A DNA stretch of 64,000 nt from Glossina fuscipes (taxonomy: Eukaryota > Arthropoda > Insecta > Diptera > Glossinidae): assembly GCF_014805625.2 (NCBI RefSeq), contig NW_023998436.1, forward strand, positions 593,560-657,559. Reading direction: 5' to 3'. The notes beneath the pieces are model-generated. The model did not search any database. It was not told where the DNA came from and saw only the letters and a list, made by a program, of their open reading frames with translations. Below, one piece after another: positions 32,225 to 44,214 of the stretch; position 1 is the stretch's first letter; each line of letters starts with the position of its first letter. A program made the position numbers and the translations under genes.

Positions 32225-32470
32225 CGTAGAAAAAGCCTGCTTGCTTGCTTGTTTCGTGAGGAATTGCGTTGTAATTAGGTGTTTGACCCTAAGAAGGAGA
32301 GACGTGGGATTCGCGTATTCGAGAAGTAGGGACAAATAAATATATTTGTCTTCATCTGGCCTCAGCAAGACTAGTTTGTTTGCTTGTTTGATGAAGAACT
32401 ACATTGTAAATGGGTGCTTGACCCCAAAGATGGACAGAGATAGAGTCCGTTTATTTCAGAGGGAGAGTGT
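32225..32470 (+). repeat. ~135 bp two-copy tandem repeat
   Basis: Unit 1 has 'TTGCTTGCTTGTTTCGTGAG', 'GAATTGCGTTGTAATTAGGT' and 'GTTTGACCCTAAGAAGGAGA'. Unit 2 has 'TTTGCTTGTTTGATGAAGAA', 'CTACATTGTAAATGGGTGCT' and 'TGACCCCAAAGATGGACAGA'. The shared GTTTSRTGARGAA word recurs 135 bp apart (32251 and 32386). Confidence 0.7.
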
Positions 32471-33235
32471 ACGTTTTCGCATTCCGTGCGTCTTCAGGAC
32501 ATAATGGGATTAAGCTTTAGAGACATCATAACAGATTACTAGCTTTCTTAACTACCTTACTCAGTCTATTCGAATTCACTACCCGATACAACTAAGTGCA
32601 CGTATGCTATGACGAAGCCAGTTTTCACTTAAAATTCTCCTGACTTTATAAACACTTACACATGGGTGGGAGGCAAAGTAATTCTATTGCATTCTTTGAT
32701 ATTGTAAACTTAATATTATAATTAATATATATATCACGTTTCCCTTCGAGGTTGTAAAAATTGAACGGAATAATTTCTCAGAGAGTCAGTTCATTGACTA
32801 GACGATAACGAGCTCTGTCATATGCTGTATATGAAAACATAAACATAAATATTCTTGCATCTTAAATTACGCATAATATTTTATGATTGCCAGAAGAACT
32901 CATTTCATTTAATAGCGAAATTAATAGACTGTTGTTTCCTTTCGGTTTCATTAAAACAATTGCCATTAATATGTAAATTACATCTGCATGCATACTAAGT
33001 AATAAGCATTAGAGCGATTCGAAAGATAAGATTTTTTAAGTATTCCTTTTACTTTTGTTGAACAGTGAAGGGAGATGTTTTTTCTTTTTTTTTTTTTTTT
33101 TTGAAGAACAACTCTTATACGATCTAAAAGCATGTGAAAAATTTTTGACGGGAGTCAAATAACATAGGCATTAGCTAAAGATAGCTTGAATTAAAATTGA
33201 TGCGAACATTGACCGATATGTTGTTTCCTTTTTTT
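32471..33235. other. AT-rich non-coding stretch
   Basis: No gene. A T run lies at 33085-33102. Confidence 0.55.
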
Positions 33236-33239
33236 TTTT

Positions 33240-33790
33240 ATACTCTACATCACTTGCGGTAGAAAGGTATATTGAGCTTGTGCGAATGAATGCAATGCAT
33301 AGTAGAATGTGAGATAGTTGCATCTTTTATTACACCGACGAATCCAGAAGCATTCCCTGGATCGATCTAAGCTAGTCTGTCCGTCTTTCCATTTGTCTGT
33401 CTGTCCGTTTGTTGTGTTCTATTCAGAGGCAAGTTCTAATCGTCTTAAGCTTGTCACTCCGCCTGTCCGTCTTGCTTTCCTGTGTTGAACTTACCAATCT
33501 ATTCAAAGGCAATTTATAAATCGATCTAAGTTTGTCAGTCCTTCGATCCGTCTGTCTGTCTTCTTTTTTGGGTTCGACCTAAAGGATGTAATATCTGAGA
33601 TAGCGTGATAAAATTTAGTACACTGCCGTGCTTTGAAACAAAGGACGAACGTTATTGAAAATGGTTCCGATCGGACAACTTTTTCGACCGCTTCCCTTAA
33701 ATCTTCTCATTTTGTCTTTATAAGAGCGATTGAAGTGTGATGCAGGGTATTTAGTGATGAACGGTAACGCACTGTAGTGCTTTTACATCT
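33240..33790 (+). repeat. HP-A interspersed repeat with triplicated core
   Basis: Terminal hairpin 'CTCTACATCACTTGCGGTAG', then 'TATTGAGCTTGTGCGAATGA' and 'CATCTTTTATTACACCGACG'. Three core segments follow: 'GTCTGTCCGTCTTTCC' (33377), 'CGCCTGTCCGTCTTGC' (33460) and 'GATCCGTCTGTCTGTCTTC' (33545). The last two are preceded by 'TCTATTCARAGGCAA' and 'ATCGTCTTAAGCTTGTC'-like words, period about 85-90 bp. The distal half is intact: 'GAAACAAAGGACGAACGTTA', 'CGATCGGACAACTTTTTCGA' and 'GGTATTTAGTGATGAACGG'. Confidence 0.8.
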
Positions 33791-34345
33791 GTGTTAAAGA
33801 ATATTAGAAATAGAATACGAAAATTAGCCGGAAGTCAAGCGGCATGCGTTAATTTTTATCATACTACGTTAAATAAGCAGCAATTAATTCTGTCAACTGA
33901 TCCTAAGCGAGTCTTTACAACTTATAAAAGTTTTATTGACGAGAAAAAAAAAAAACCAATATATGCCTACTTAATGCTTAATTTATGGGTTAATTACAAA
34001 GAAATTATGACAATTTTATGACTACGAAAATTATATGCAAAACAATCTACAGCAATGTTACTGACTATAAAAGTGATCATAAAACTACTAAAAAAAAATT
34101 TCCGCAAATAAAAACAGATAAAAAAATTTTCATCCGCTTAAACCGATTATTTTGCACACTTACTGCTCCAATAAGAAGTTTGCCCAAACAACTTGCAGAG
34201 CAAATATGAGAAATTGTTTTCTTCTTCAAATAAGAATTTTCTCCAATGTGTATTTGTAAAGTCTTAGTTGGAACCTTAGACCAACTTTTGACTTTCCTTT
34301 CAAACTTTTTCGTTCATAAAAAGACGCTTGAAGGCACGGTCCGAT
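33791..34345. other. AT-rich non-coding stretch
   Basis: Two consecutive Lys-rich frames (33791-34021 and 34018-34209) occur in very AT-rich DNA. I see no domain in them and treat them as chance. Confidence 0.5.
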
Positions 34346-34349
34346 TATA

Positions 34350-34528
34350 AAAGTCAACTTAAAATCTTGTTTGTGCTACATACAAACATATGCTCACATT
34401 GGATGCCTGGCCGTTCGGGTATTGAAAGCAACGAAAGGGCTGACTTTGTGGCTAACAGGCTGGCCCGAGGGACCATGACAGATCCTGAACCTTTCTGTGG
34501 CGGGCCAAGAAGATCGAATTGCCATTGA
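34350..34528 (+). pseudogene. RNase H domain fragment of a non-LTR element
   Basis: This is the open part of the retrotransposon remnant. HWMPGRSGIESNERADFVAN retains the NE and the terminal Asp of the RNase H signature. The active-site His position is Arg and one Gly is Ser. The first three acidic motifs of RNase H are not present upstream. Confidence 0.75.
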
Positions 34529-34897
34529 AAGCAATGCACTAACAAAAAGATTAATAATATCGTCACACAAGCTAGTGGAACTAAGAACTCTACACTTGAT
34601 CACATGCTTCCACACGAGTCACAATTTCCACAGTTACCACCTGAAAAACATGGATTCCTCTGAGAGCAGATTCGCCAAGACAGGAGTGAGACGTTCCATC
34701 ACAGGCTGTCTGCAGAATCAGACACCAAGTGTTCAGTGAACAGTTTATAAAGTCTGAGATTGTACGGTGCACCGAGCTAAAAAGGGTGATGGGGATTATA
34801 AGAACCCTAAAAGTGGCGAACTAAGGGGACACGCGAGCACAATAGATGTTTTAGGGCGGGCTGCGAATTGTCTTCACAATTGATAATAATAATAATC
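34350..34897 (+). mobile_element. 5'-truncated non-LTR retrotransposon (I-like) 3' end
   Basis: A frame from about 34350 carries WMPGRSGIESNERAD at 34400-34444, the last part of the RNase H domain encoded by I/LOA/R1-type non-LTR elements. The conserved His of the WxPGHxG motif is Arg here. After a frameshift, 34600-34720 shows the C-terminal region 'YHLKNM...SESRF...QDRSETFHH' typical of the zinc-binding end of such polyproteins, with Cys residues lost. The block ends at a short AAT/TAA run (34883-34896), the tail type seen in I elements. Reverse transcriptase and endonuclease domains are absent, so this is a 5'-truncated, inactive copy. Confidence 0.75.
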
Positions 34898-37079
34898 CTC
34901 ACCTTCACTGATGGTTGACTAGACAAGCTGTTCATATGGCGCGTAAATGCGCGAACAATATCTACAAATAATATTCCAAATCCCTCGCAGATCTTGATGT
35001 AAATTTTTTTATTAATCCGAAATTGAATGGACGTAGTTACAGGCATTCAGAAATACTTTTGGTCTCCGTGACTGATATCTGTGATAAAACTGTCTTTTCG
35101 TCCTTTTTAATCTTAGATGAAGATACATAACCAAGTGATAGGAAGCTAAAAACCGACAATTATAGGATATTTAATATTATTTGGTTTCCTGTCCCTTGTA
35201 TCAAACACTGCCCCCTAATCCTCGCTGTATGACACTTACAAAGACTATTTCGTGCCTCTATTAGATTCTGATCCAAAATTGTGTTAAATGTGAAAGACAA
35301 AAAACTCAGTGAACATTCGAAGCATACTTCGGTACCATGAAAGCCCTATGCCAAACAGAATTCGCTTTAGAAACTTATGCGAATACATACGAAGTTCGTA
35401 GGAAAACTTACGGGTAAAGGATGATTACTGCCGAACCCATATCATATTTTCTTAACACCAACGTTTACATGAGACGTCTGAAAATTACTGGCCAGTCCGG
35501 TCAGTCCGGCCATTAGTTTACAAGTTATAAATGGAATGAAAAAATCTAGATCATACAGATGCCATCCTAGGACCCACTTAATAGTGATGGCTTGTATACG
35601 GGAAATTACAAAGCGTGTTACGCTAGAGCGAACATTTTTATATTCAAAATCTCTCTTTTGAGTACGGGAGGTTACGAAATCGATTCTCGGGCGTTACAAA
35701 CATAAACCTAAAATTAATACATCCTAAGGAGATGAGAAAAAAACAAATGCCTAGTGTATGTGGTTAGAAATCTTTGATCTTTGATGATCGCTATCTTTCT
35801 TACTTCTTGTCTAGCGGCTCGTTGTGGTTAAGATTACATAAATGTTTTTATGATCAAATTACGTACATAAAAGATATTTAACAAGAAATTTTGCGAAAAC
35901 AATTTCATGGATGGGCATAATTTGCATTCAGTTTATGATTTTCGGAAGTTTCTTAAAAGTGATTTCGCAGTTAATTAACATTAATTAATAGTCAATGCTC
36001 TAACTATATATATGTGTAGTGTCCGATGGTGAGGGTTGAAGCGTAGCGTATACGCTTAATAATCGCATGCTCATCGCTTTTTGTATATATATGAGAAGCG
36101 AAAGCCTCGTTAATTGGCAGATTTATGCATATTTATATTTCATAGATGAATTCACGGTCTTTTCAATTTTATACCTGTTTTTCTTTATTGATATTTACTT
36201 TTTTTTTTTTATTTATTTATTTTTGCTTTTTTTTTAATTTTCGATAATAAAAATTGAGAGCAATTGCTTAAGAAATTGAAATCGATTTTCAAAGTTCTTT
36301 TTAGTTTCAGATTTTTTTCTTTTTTTTTTTCTCGATACCATTCTGTGAGGGAAATGATTTTGTGTGTGTTTGCGATTTTATTAAACAAAAATAAAATAAA
36401 AAAAAAAAAACTTATAAATAAAACAAATTATATTTACATTATGTATGTATAGTATATTTGTATATACTATTTGCCGTTTTTTTTTTTTTTTTTTTTTTTT
36501 CTTTTATTTCTATCTAGTTTTTCAACATTGTTGCAAACGAGGTTATTGACGTAGTTTCGTTTCATTAAGTTTTTCCGATTTTTTTCGTTTATGTCTAAAT
36601 ATTTTTGTTGTAATATAATATTAGCGAAAATTTCCTCGTGTAGCATTAGCACTAGCTGCTGTTCTTTGTTTGTTTGTTCACCTCATTTGCCCCTCACATA
36701 CGTCCGTGTGTGTATGCATGTATAGTCATCGTTTATAGATGATAAATGTAATTGATGTGCAGCGCGCCTTAAAGAAATTCCTTTGTAAACAGCATTACGA
36801 ATGTTGTATTTGCTAAGCATTACGTCATACACCTACAAAACTTCACACGCGTATATCAACAATTTGTCGAATTAGATCTTTTATCATTAAAAGATTTCAA
36901 CTATATAGAGATTTCAATGTGATATCATTTTCTTAAGAAGATAGAACGCACTGTCTCAGCAAAAGACTTCATCCTTTAAAGAAATCCTAAGGGAAAGAGA
37001 AGAATACAGGGATAAATTCCAGCCGCTGCTGGGGCTTGTGCTATTTTGGGCCGACCTATCAGTTAAATAGTATCGGTTA
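34898..37079. other. Long AT-rich non-coding stretch
   Basis: No gene. T runs at 36200-36210 and 36319-36330 and a 24-T run at 36477-36500. The 35.1-35.8 kb part is less AT-rich, but nothing is recognised in it. Confidence 0.5.
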
Positions 37080-37568
37080 ATAGCTGTTCAAGTATTGAAA
37101 AAAGTGTGACTTTTCTACACCATAATATTTTGTAGGTGTGGTCAATTTTCTCCATTTTTGTACAAGTATTGCAGCATCGCTCACAGAACATGCGTTCAGA
37201 TTTTCCTATATTTGTCTATGAATAATGAGTAAAAAACTACTTTTTTATTCCTTTTCGAAACAGAGATGTTCTCAGTTCACGTGGTATTGTAGGCGTCTCC
37301 TTCGTCCGATTTAGCCCATTTTCAACGCCGACCTACCTGAAAGAACTTTCAATGTGTTCACCGAATTTGATGTCGATGACTTCATTTTGGCCAGCAGATG
37401 AGTATTTGCAGCTGGCAGACAGAGAGACATGCGTAAACAGATTCAGAATTTGATGACAATGGAGAATATATATATACTTTGTACGGTCTCTGAAGCTTTC
37501 TTCTAGGCGCTGCAAATGTTTTGAGAAAATGAGTATACTCTTGATCCCTCGGTGATGGGAATAAAAAT
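37080..37568 (+). repeat. HP-B interspersed repeat, near full length
   Basis: 'ACACCATAATATTTTGTAGG', 'GGTCAATTTTCTCCATTTTT', 'ATTGCAGCATCGCTCACAGA', 'ACATGCGTTCAGATTTTCC', 'TTTTATTCCTTTTCGAAACA', 'GTTCTCAGTTCACGTGGTAT' and 'AAAGAACTTTCAATGTG' match the copy at 22.9-23.3 kb over more than 400 bp in the same order. The end has 'GGCAGACAGAGAGACATGCG', 'ACAGATTCAGAATTTGATGA', 'GTCTCTGAAGCTTTCTTC' and the terminal 'CTCGGTGATGGGAATAAAAA'. The two minus-strand frames here are repeat artefacts. Confidence 0.8.
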
Positions 37569-38840
37569 ATATCGCTTATTCGGATAGCTAAAAACACTTA
37601 ATTTACAGACAAAAAAGAAAAGAAAAACGTTTCAGTTAACCCCGTGACTCGTTGCAAAAATAGATAGTAAGACCGAATTAAAGCAGCTTGCTTGTTGGAA
37701 TATACGTAATTACGCATTCTCCAGCCTTGTCTTCTTAAGCATGTTGTGCGAAAAATGGATTGACTTCTTCTCGCAAATATATTTTGAAAATCTTACCTTT
37801 CTATGACCTTTTTCGCCTCTTTCAGGGAAACCGTATCTCATCCTATCCTAATAATCACATACTATGGACTGCGTGGAGTTGAATCTTAGTCGGTTGCAAT
37901 TATGGAATAATAATATTAAAATCTTGAAAATTGTAAATTAATTTTCATTAAACAATATTTTTTTTTTTTTTTTTTTATCTATAAATTTGTCAAACGATGT
38001 CAACTAGAGTTGGTTACGCGATAAGCAACAAAGTATTTCAAGAATATTCAATTGCCTAGCACATGCCATAAAGCGCTCTCGAGCAATTTTTAACTGCTAC
38101 TCCCACACAAATCACGTGTACAACCAAGTTCACAATATTGCTCATTACTTATCAATGATGTATTAGCATAAGCAACAATTACGTAGCAATAAAACATAAT
38201 TTGTTTTCATTTTTTTTCTTTCTTTTTTTTTTTTTCTTGTAATCTTTTTGTCGGAAAAATAAATACTAAACAGATGTCAGATAAATAAAGAAAAAATATA
38301 GACGTTTATAAACAGAAATGTACACGATTTTGTGACAAAAAAAAGAAGAAAAAAAAAATGAAAACGTGAGCCACTTGTTAGCAAACAAGCATTTGTACGC
38401 GAGTACACACACACTTGCAGTGACAATAACTGGCATAAATCATGTAACATTTTATATAAATAGAAATCTTATAGACATGACAGTAAACTGAATACTTTGT
38501 TGTGCGAAAACAAAGAGTTCAAAAAGTGTGAATATTCCACAACAATACAGAATTATTTACAATAGATAATCTGTAAATAATAACGTATTATTAAGCTTCA
38601 GATTGTAATCAATAATAGCTGCAAGCATTGTTGTTATTGCACTTTTGCAACCAACGAGCAAAGATCCGGAATATCTTCTGTAAAGTATGTAAAAGCGCAT
38701 GAGAAAACTAAATTTATCCCTACATTGATCCAGTTGATCATCACACTGTTCGCTTCTTAATGGGCTTAGAAAACCATAACTTTATTTAAGTGACGCGGAA
38801 GGCAAGAATATTACGCTTGGAAGGAAAGGGTTTTAGGTAA
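37569..38840. other. AT-rich non-coding stretch
   Basis: No gene. T runs at 37959-37977 and 38209-38235. Confidence 0.55.
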
Positions 38841-38844
38841 AAAG

Positions 38845-39045
38845 GTAACTTTATACCTTAGGTTACGATATTGAATTGAAATTGTACTCAGACAACTTCA
38901 ACGTAGTCTTCACTTGAATATTATTGAGAGTGTTTTATTTAAAAAGTTTGCTACACCTAGGATTACGGCATTGAACTAAAAAAAAAATTGTTGTGACGTA
39001 GTTTCAAAGTAGACTTTACTTAAAACGTCAGCAATATTCACAATT
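38845..39045 (+). repeat. ~100 bp two-copy tandem repeat
   Basis: 'ACCTTAGGTTACGATATTGA' at 38855 and 'ACCTAGGATTACGGCATTGA' at 38955 begin the two units. Each continues through an 'AAATTGT', 'ACGTAGT' and 'GTAGWCTT(C/T)ACTT' series. Period 100 bp. Confidence 0.65.
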
Positions 39046-39219
39046 AACTTTTGTCAAGTTTTGTTGCTTTTCATCACAAATTTTTATCCAAAATTTGTTG
39101 AAAACATTGCATTGTTCTTACCTCCTATTACAACTCTGTATTTACACTTTGTTGCTTAACTCACTCATTTTTAAGTACACTATGAAATTTGAAGGCGAAA
39201 TTTTCATTTTACGAATAAG

Positions 39220-39478
39220 AAAAGATGACACCTGGACAGACAAATTTGCTTAAGTGGATTTCAACTCTTATGGTGATCACGAATGCAGTAGTGTGATCAA
39301 AATGCAAGACCAATTTCATTGTATCTTTTTCCAAATCTATTCCGTATCCTTCAAAGTAATCTCTCCCATACCAGCATACCCTTATGCCAACGTTTTTCCA
39401 ATCCTCGAAACAGTTCAGGAATTATACGTTACATGGTCTTTTAAACGTCTTGCCCTTATCCGTCGATGGTGCGGGTAA
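39220..39478 (+). repeat. HP-B-like repeat, decayed
   Basis: 'CACCTGGACAGACAAATTTG', then 'TCTTATGGTGATCACG', ending with 'GTCGATGGTGCGGGTAAAAG', which resembles the HP-B terminal 'GGTGATGGGTATAAAA'. Internal blocks are hard to match. Confidence 0.35.
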
Positions 39479-40435
39479 AAGTTTTAATTCATCGACTTTT
39501 CAAACGACTGACGAAACTGTTCTGAAAGTTCGACATCAATATTTGCCGAAGTTTATCCTTCTTCTTCTTGTGGGCAACTTTTACAAAAAAATTTTGAATG
39601 GATCCGAGATAGTTTTTTATATATTTTTTATCTAGTATAAGTTTAAGGGAAAGTTTTTTTGCATTATTTTTTGCATTGTTGGAGCCAGATTTTGTTCTCA
39701 CCTGTATTTAAGATAGCTTCATCATCAATATTCCTTGTAGGTTATAGTTCGCAATTGGACCCAACAGAGTCTCTTCTTGCATTCAAGTTTAAATTGTCTC
39801 CAGTCGAGATAAACATAGAAATCCATTAGTGTCAAATTTACGAGCGGATCACCCGTTTGAAAATCCGAATCAAAGACATTTTATAAAAATACATATGCGA
39901 AGTCTCCACAAGGAGCCATCCAAAGCTCGGTGGCAAGAGGGTGTTAGAAAATTTAATTAAAAAAAGTTAAATTTCTCACGTTTCTCTCATGTTTTGCTGT
40001 CGCAAGAATTACTGCAAGACGATCGAAGGGACAGGTAAATAAAAAGATTGATTCACGGATTTCACGAGGGAAGAACGGACAGCGGCATGGAAGAAAAAAA
40101 AGGGACAATGCTTAACTATGCAAGTGTACTAACATATATACTCAACCGACGTTTAAGAAGACGAACAAGGACACGCACAGATACACGAAAGTAGAACGCT
40201 CGGCAAAATCTATCATGTCTCTTATCACCATCCTTACGCGGTGGTAATGATTCGATATATGATATCAAAGATATTCAGTTTTAACTAATTTTGACTTTGC
40301 TTTTGCTGTACTTCGCCTTTTTTTTGTTTCCGGATTTCAAAAAAAAAACTTATTATTTCTCAACATTTCAATTTTCAGCCAAGAGATTTGGAATACATTT
40401 CCAAGTACTTTTCTATCAATTAGTTTGAAAAAGTA
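39479..40435. other. Non-coding stretch
   Basis: No gene recognised. The minus-strand reading of 39.74-39.93 kb contains a short open, protein-like segment without a family I can name. Confidence 0.5.
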
Positions 40436-40439
40436 TTTT

Positions 40440-40785
40440 ATATTCTTTATCACTTATGTTTTGGGCTGTGCAGACGCTCGTAACATTTAGCAGGATTTGG
40501 GATAGACCCACCTTTTATTACATTGATCGATTCATAGCCTGTCTGTCCACCTGTGCCTCTTTGTGGTTAACCTAAAGGTGGCTATTTTTGAGTTATTTGA
40601 ATGAAATTTGATACAGTGTTAATTTCTGACCCAAGGACAGACGCTATTGAAGATAGTTTGCATCGGACCACTTTTCCGATCACTTTCCATAGAATGCCTT
40701 AGATTGAAAAGTCGTTAATATAAGTCGAAAATAATTGCATTAAGCAAAGTGGCTGTGGTTCGCCATAATATGTTTAGTTGTTTGT
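40440..40785 (+). repeat. HP-A interspersed repeat
   Basis: 'GACGCTCGTAACATTTAGCA', 'CACCTTTTATTACATTGATC', core 'GCCTGTCTGTCCACCTGTGC', 'GAGTTATTTGAATGAAATTT', 'GACCCAAGGACAGACGCTAT', 'GCATCGGACCACTTTTCCGA', 'GATTGAAAAGTCGTTAATAT' and a tail 'GGTTCGCCATAATATG'. The hairpin and first block are mostly lost. Confidence 0.75.
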
Positions 40786-42190
40786 GATTGTATTTTTATG
40801 CTAAAATTTATAAAATCAAAGAAAAAATAATTTTAAAATGTAACAGTAAAACAATCTTTCAAGAAAATGAAAACTCGAGCTTTTGACTTCAGTTTAGATA
40901 AAGTTTAATTTTTATTAATTTTCGTTCTTATAAAGTGCTTCTCACTCGGTATATATTTGAGCTTTACGTGATATTTAAGAAATGTTTTGCAAAATAAAAA
41001 CAATGATTCTACGAGAAATTCTGAAAAAGAAAAACTCTCTGCTCTATACATGTACAACAAATATATAAACTTTTGAGACAATTTTATTTATAAAAAGCTG
41101 CAAATTTGTAATTTTCACAAATAAAAAAGAAAAAAAAAAAAAAAAATTTTATTCATTTAAATATTTTTGTAGGCTAAGAGCGATAGCCTTGTTGGCCTTT
41201 CGATGTAAATATTATAAGAAAATAGCAAAAAGTAAGAAGAAGAAAATCCATATATATATATATATATGTTTATATATATTATCTTGTTAAAACCTGATCA
41301 ATCAACGACTTACAAGCGTTACTTAGTTTAAAGGCGTTAATGTCACGCTATAATTGTGCCCCCACTTAAGCATTATTTGTAAATCGTTATTATATATAAG
41401 TTGGTGAATGTGTATGTGTATAAAACAGATAGAGCAACAAAGTATCTGTAAATTTGCCTCAAAGGCGAATCATATAAATAATGTATAGAAATTGCTGAGA
41501 AAATTACTTAAAATTTATGACTTAATGACGAGCGTGCGATACAATCCATAATTTCTTGGTTTTAGTTTCATTTCATTTGGATTTTCATTATATTTATCAA
41601 AAATGTATCCAAATGCCTTCAAGGTAAAAAAACATATATCAGTTTATGCGCACGCGTATGCTGGTAAAATAAAAATCAGAAATGTTTGCGTCAGTTTGTC
41701 TCTCGATTTCAAGTCTATGTGGGCGTCTCATCGAACATGGATATTAAACGAAAATTGCTATTTATACACCTTTTATGTTTACAAACAACAATTTTAAACG
41801 GCGACCAAACTAACAACCGCTTGAAAGAGATACAAAAAAAAAAAAAAAAAAAACAACAAATACTTTTCAGATATGCATGTAGGTATACGTGTATATGTCT
41901 TTATGTCAGTTTAATTAAGTTGAACATCAAGTTCAATTTGGCAAGATCATGGCTTTTTATTGCCAGAACAACAGCAGCAACAACAAAACAAGTCACATAA
42001 ACAGTTAAGGTAAAGTAACATAAGCTAAACATGAATTAATGATGTATGAGCGTGTGTGTGTGTGTGTTTATGCGAAAGACTTTGCCAGCATAAGTTCAGT
42101 GGCAAGGTTTCATTAACATTGTGGCATTAATTAATTAATATTATGTCAATACACTCAACAAAAAGAAAAAGGAAGATAAATAAGATAGAA
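40786..42190. other. AT-rich non-coding stretch
   Basis: No gene. A/T runs at 41129-41146 and 41831-41850, a TA run near 41252-41275 and a short TG run at 42052-42067. Confidence 0.55.
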
Positions 42191-42194
42191 ATTG

Positions 42195-43800
42195 TGTTCA
42201 GCTTACACTGACCCTGCATTTGCTACTATTGCTACGACGATTAGTTTTATACCTGCTATTGATATTGTTTTCGCTTTTGCTATTGCTGTTGTTATTGCTA
42301 ATGTTCTTACTTTTGCTATTGGTACGCTATTGGTCTTCATCTTACTACTCAATGTTGACATTCATGTCTCCTTTTGGTTCTAACTATTGCTATTATGGCT
42401 ATTATTTATGAAAATTAAAATTTCTACGATTTCTCTTAATCCTGTTGCTACTACAATTTCTATTCTTAGTGGTATGGCTATTGTTGTTGTGGTTGCTATT
42501 GATGTGATTGATTGCTATTACTACTGCTGTCTTTGTTGACTTTGGTTTTCCTTTTACTATTACTGGATACGGCCCTTCGGAGGGTATCGCGGTGTTTGTG
42601 ATTTCTGTCATTCCAAAGCGAATAATTTGGAGGGGATGATAGGCCTCAACATTTAGCAGAGAGGGTTTATTGAGCCATACACAATAAACACATCTGGGTT
42701 CTCTCCCTTAGCTCATTGCAATTGTCTAACTCTCTGAAGGACGCCGGTTACGCCAAATCGTGTGCGATCGGGCACCGTGGGGTTAGACCGACATGGTAGT
42801 GTACCCACGTAAAATCTCTCAGACATCTGTTACTGTTGCCTCTTTTTTTATATATCATCAATTACTCAGGGGATGTCTTTTATACGTGCAAAACCATGAT
42901 AGATAAAAAGAAGTAGGAAACAAGAAAAAGATATGGCCGTTAATGCGATTTCCTCTGCTGCTACCATTGTGCTATTGTTCTTGCCATTGTTGCTATCGAT
43001 ATCGGTGGAGTCTATTCTTCTAGCTATTGCTGCTGCGCTCGCCATCGATATTGATATTTCCACTGTTTCTGCTAGTGCTGTTTAATATTTCTATTATTGC
43101 TGTCAAGTCTAAGCCGCATATAAATAATATGACTGTTCTTACTATTGCTATTACTACTGTTTTTACCATTGCCAATGCCTTTATCACTGCTTTTGCACTA
43201 CTGGCATTTTGACTGCTATCGATATTAATATTAATTTTTTTATTATTTTTCCTACTACTATTATTATTTTAGTATTTCTCTTGTTCTTGCTACTGTTTCT
43301 GCTAATATTGTTGCTATTGCTATTTTAATTGCTACCATTATTAACATTGATTTTCGTATTATTTTTCCTACCACTATTGATATTTTAGTATTTCTTCTGT
43401 TATCATTGCTGATGTAATTCTTGCCATTGCTACTGCTTCTGCTTGTACTGTTGCTACTACTATTTTCGCTGTTGCTATTGACATTTATTTTTCTATTATG
43501 GATACCACTACTAGTAGTAATTTGATATTCCTATTATTATAGCTATTGCTGTCGTTGTTGCTATTGCTGTTGCGATTGTTTTTCTTTGTTTGCTGGCCAT
43601 GCTTTTGACGTTACTAACATTATTGTTGTTATCACTTGGTTTTGCTACTGTTTTTCAACGATTCCTTACTGTTGCTGTTGCTAGTGCTACTATTACTACT
43701 GGTGTATTGGTATAGCTTTTGCTATTCGTCTTCCTGTTGCTGTGATTGTTTTCTTTGCTATTGATCCTCAAATTGCTACTAATGCTCTTGCTATTTTTAA
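42195..43800. repeat. 1.6 kb cryptic repeat based on CTATTG / TTGCTA
   Basis: Most of this interval is built from variants of the hexamer CTATTG on the top strand (TTGCTATTG, GCTGTTG, ACTATTATT and similar), without a perfect array. Translations give Leu/Ile/Ala-rich or Asn/Ser-rich frames of 60-70 codons on either strand, all artefacts. The array is interrupted at about 42560-42930 by unrelated, more balanced sequence. Such length and degeneracy suggest an old microsatellite expansion decayed by point mutation. Confidence 0.8.
42560..42930. other. Unrelated insert within the CTATTG tract
   Basis: About 370 bp with balanced base composition ('GGGGTTAGACCGACATGGTA', 'GACGCCGGTTACGCC') splits the simple-sequence tract. 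I found no inverted repeats or coding motif. It may be a small inserted repeat or an original unique segment. Confidence 0.45.
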
Positions 43801-44205
43801 GCATTACTCGTGTTTCTTTTTTCACTCACAAGTGTGTATGCATATTGTTAATACTGTTATATTTTAAATAGCTAAGTAACAACTAAACATGCTAAAAAGA
43901 AGAGAAACTACTCACCAAAATGACATGCCCACCCACTTAGAGACGCCTTTTAAACATGTTTTTGGCTTATGCAAAACGGCATACGCATATATATTTGCAT
44001 TAAAATATGTAAAATGCAAATACATATGTAATTTGTTGGAATGCCAAATGCGCATATACATACGCATGTATATATGCGTACGGAATTTAACGCACATCAT
44101 AATTTTTCATGGTTCTAACCTTTAAATTTAGACAACCAGTCAAGTCAGTCAACCAACCAAGTCATTCAAACAGTTTCATGTTGGCAAGTCCATCAATCCC
44201 TATGA
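43801..44205. other. AT-rich non-coding stretch
   Basis: No gene recognised. Contains repeated ATACGCATATAT words at 43980-44080. Confidence 0.5.
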
Positions 44206-44214
44206 AAATGATGT

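Noticed and set aside
33791..34209. Two consecutive Lys-rich frames
   Set aside because: Very AT-rich sequence where Lys, Ile and Asn codons dominate by composition; no domain and no connection with the retrotransposon downstream.
39740..39930. Protein-like minus-strand reading
   Set aside because: A few dozen open codons without a family I can name and without inverted repeats or other transposon features.
42192..43212. Several hydrophobic 60-70 codon frames resembling membrane proteins
   Set aside because: Explained by the cryptic CTATTG repeat; the opposite strand gives Asn/Ser-rich frames from the same DNA.
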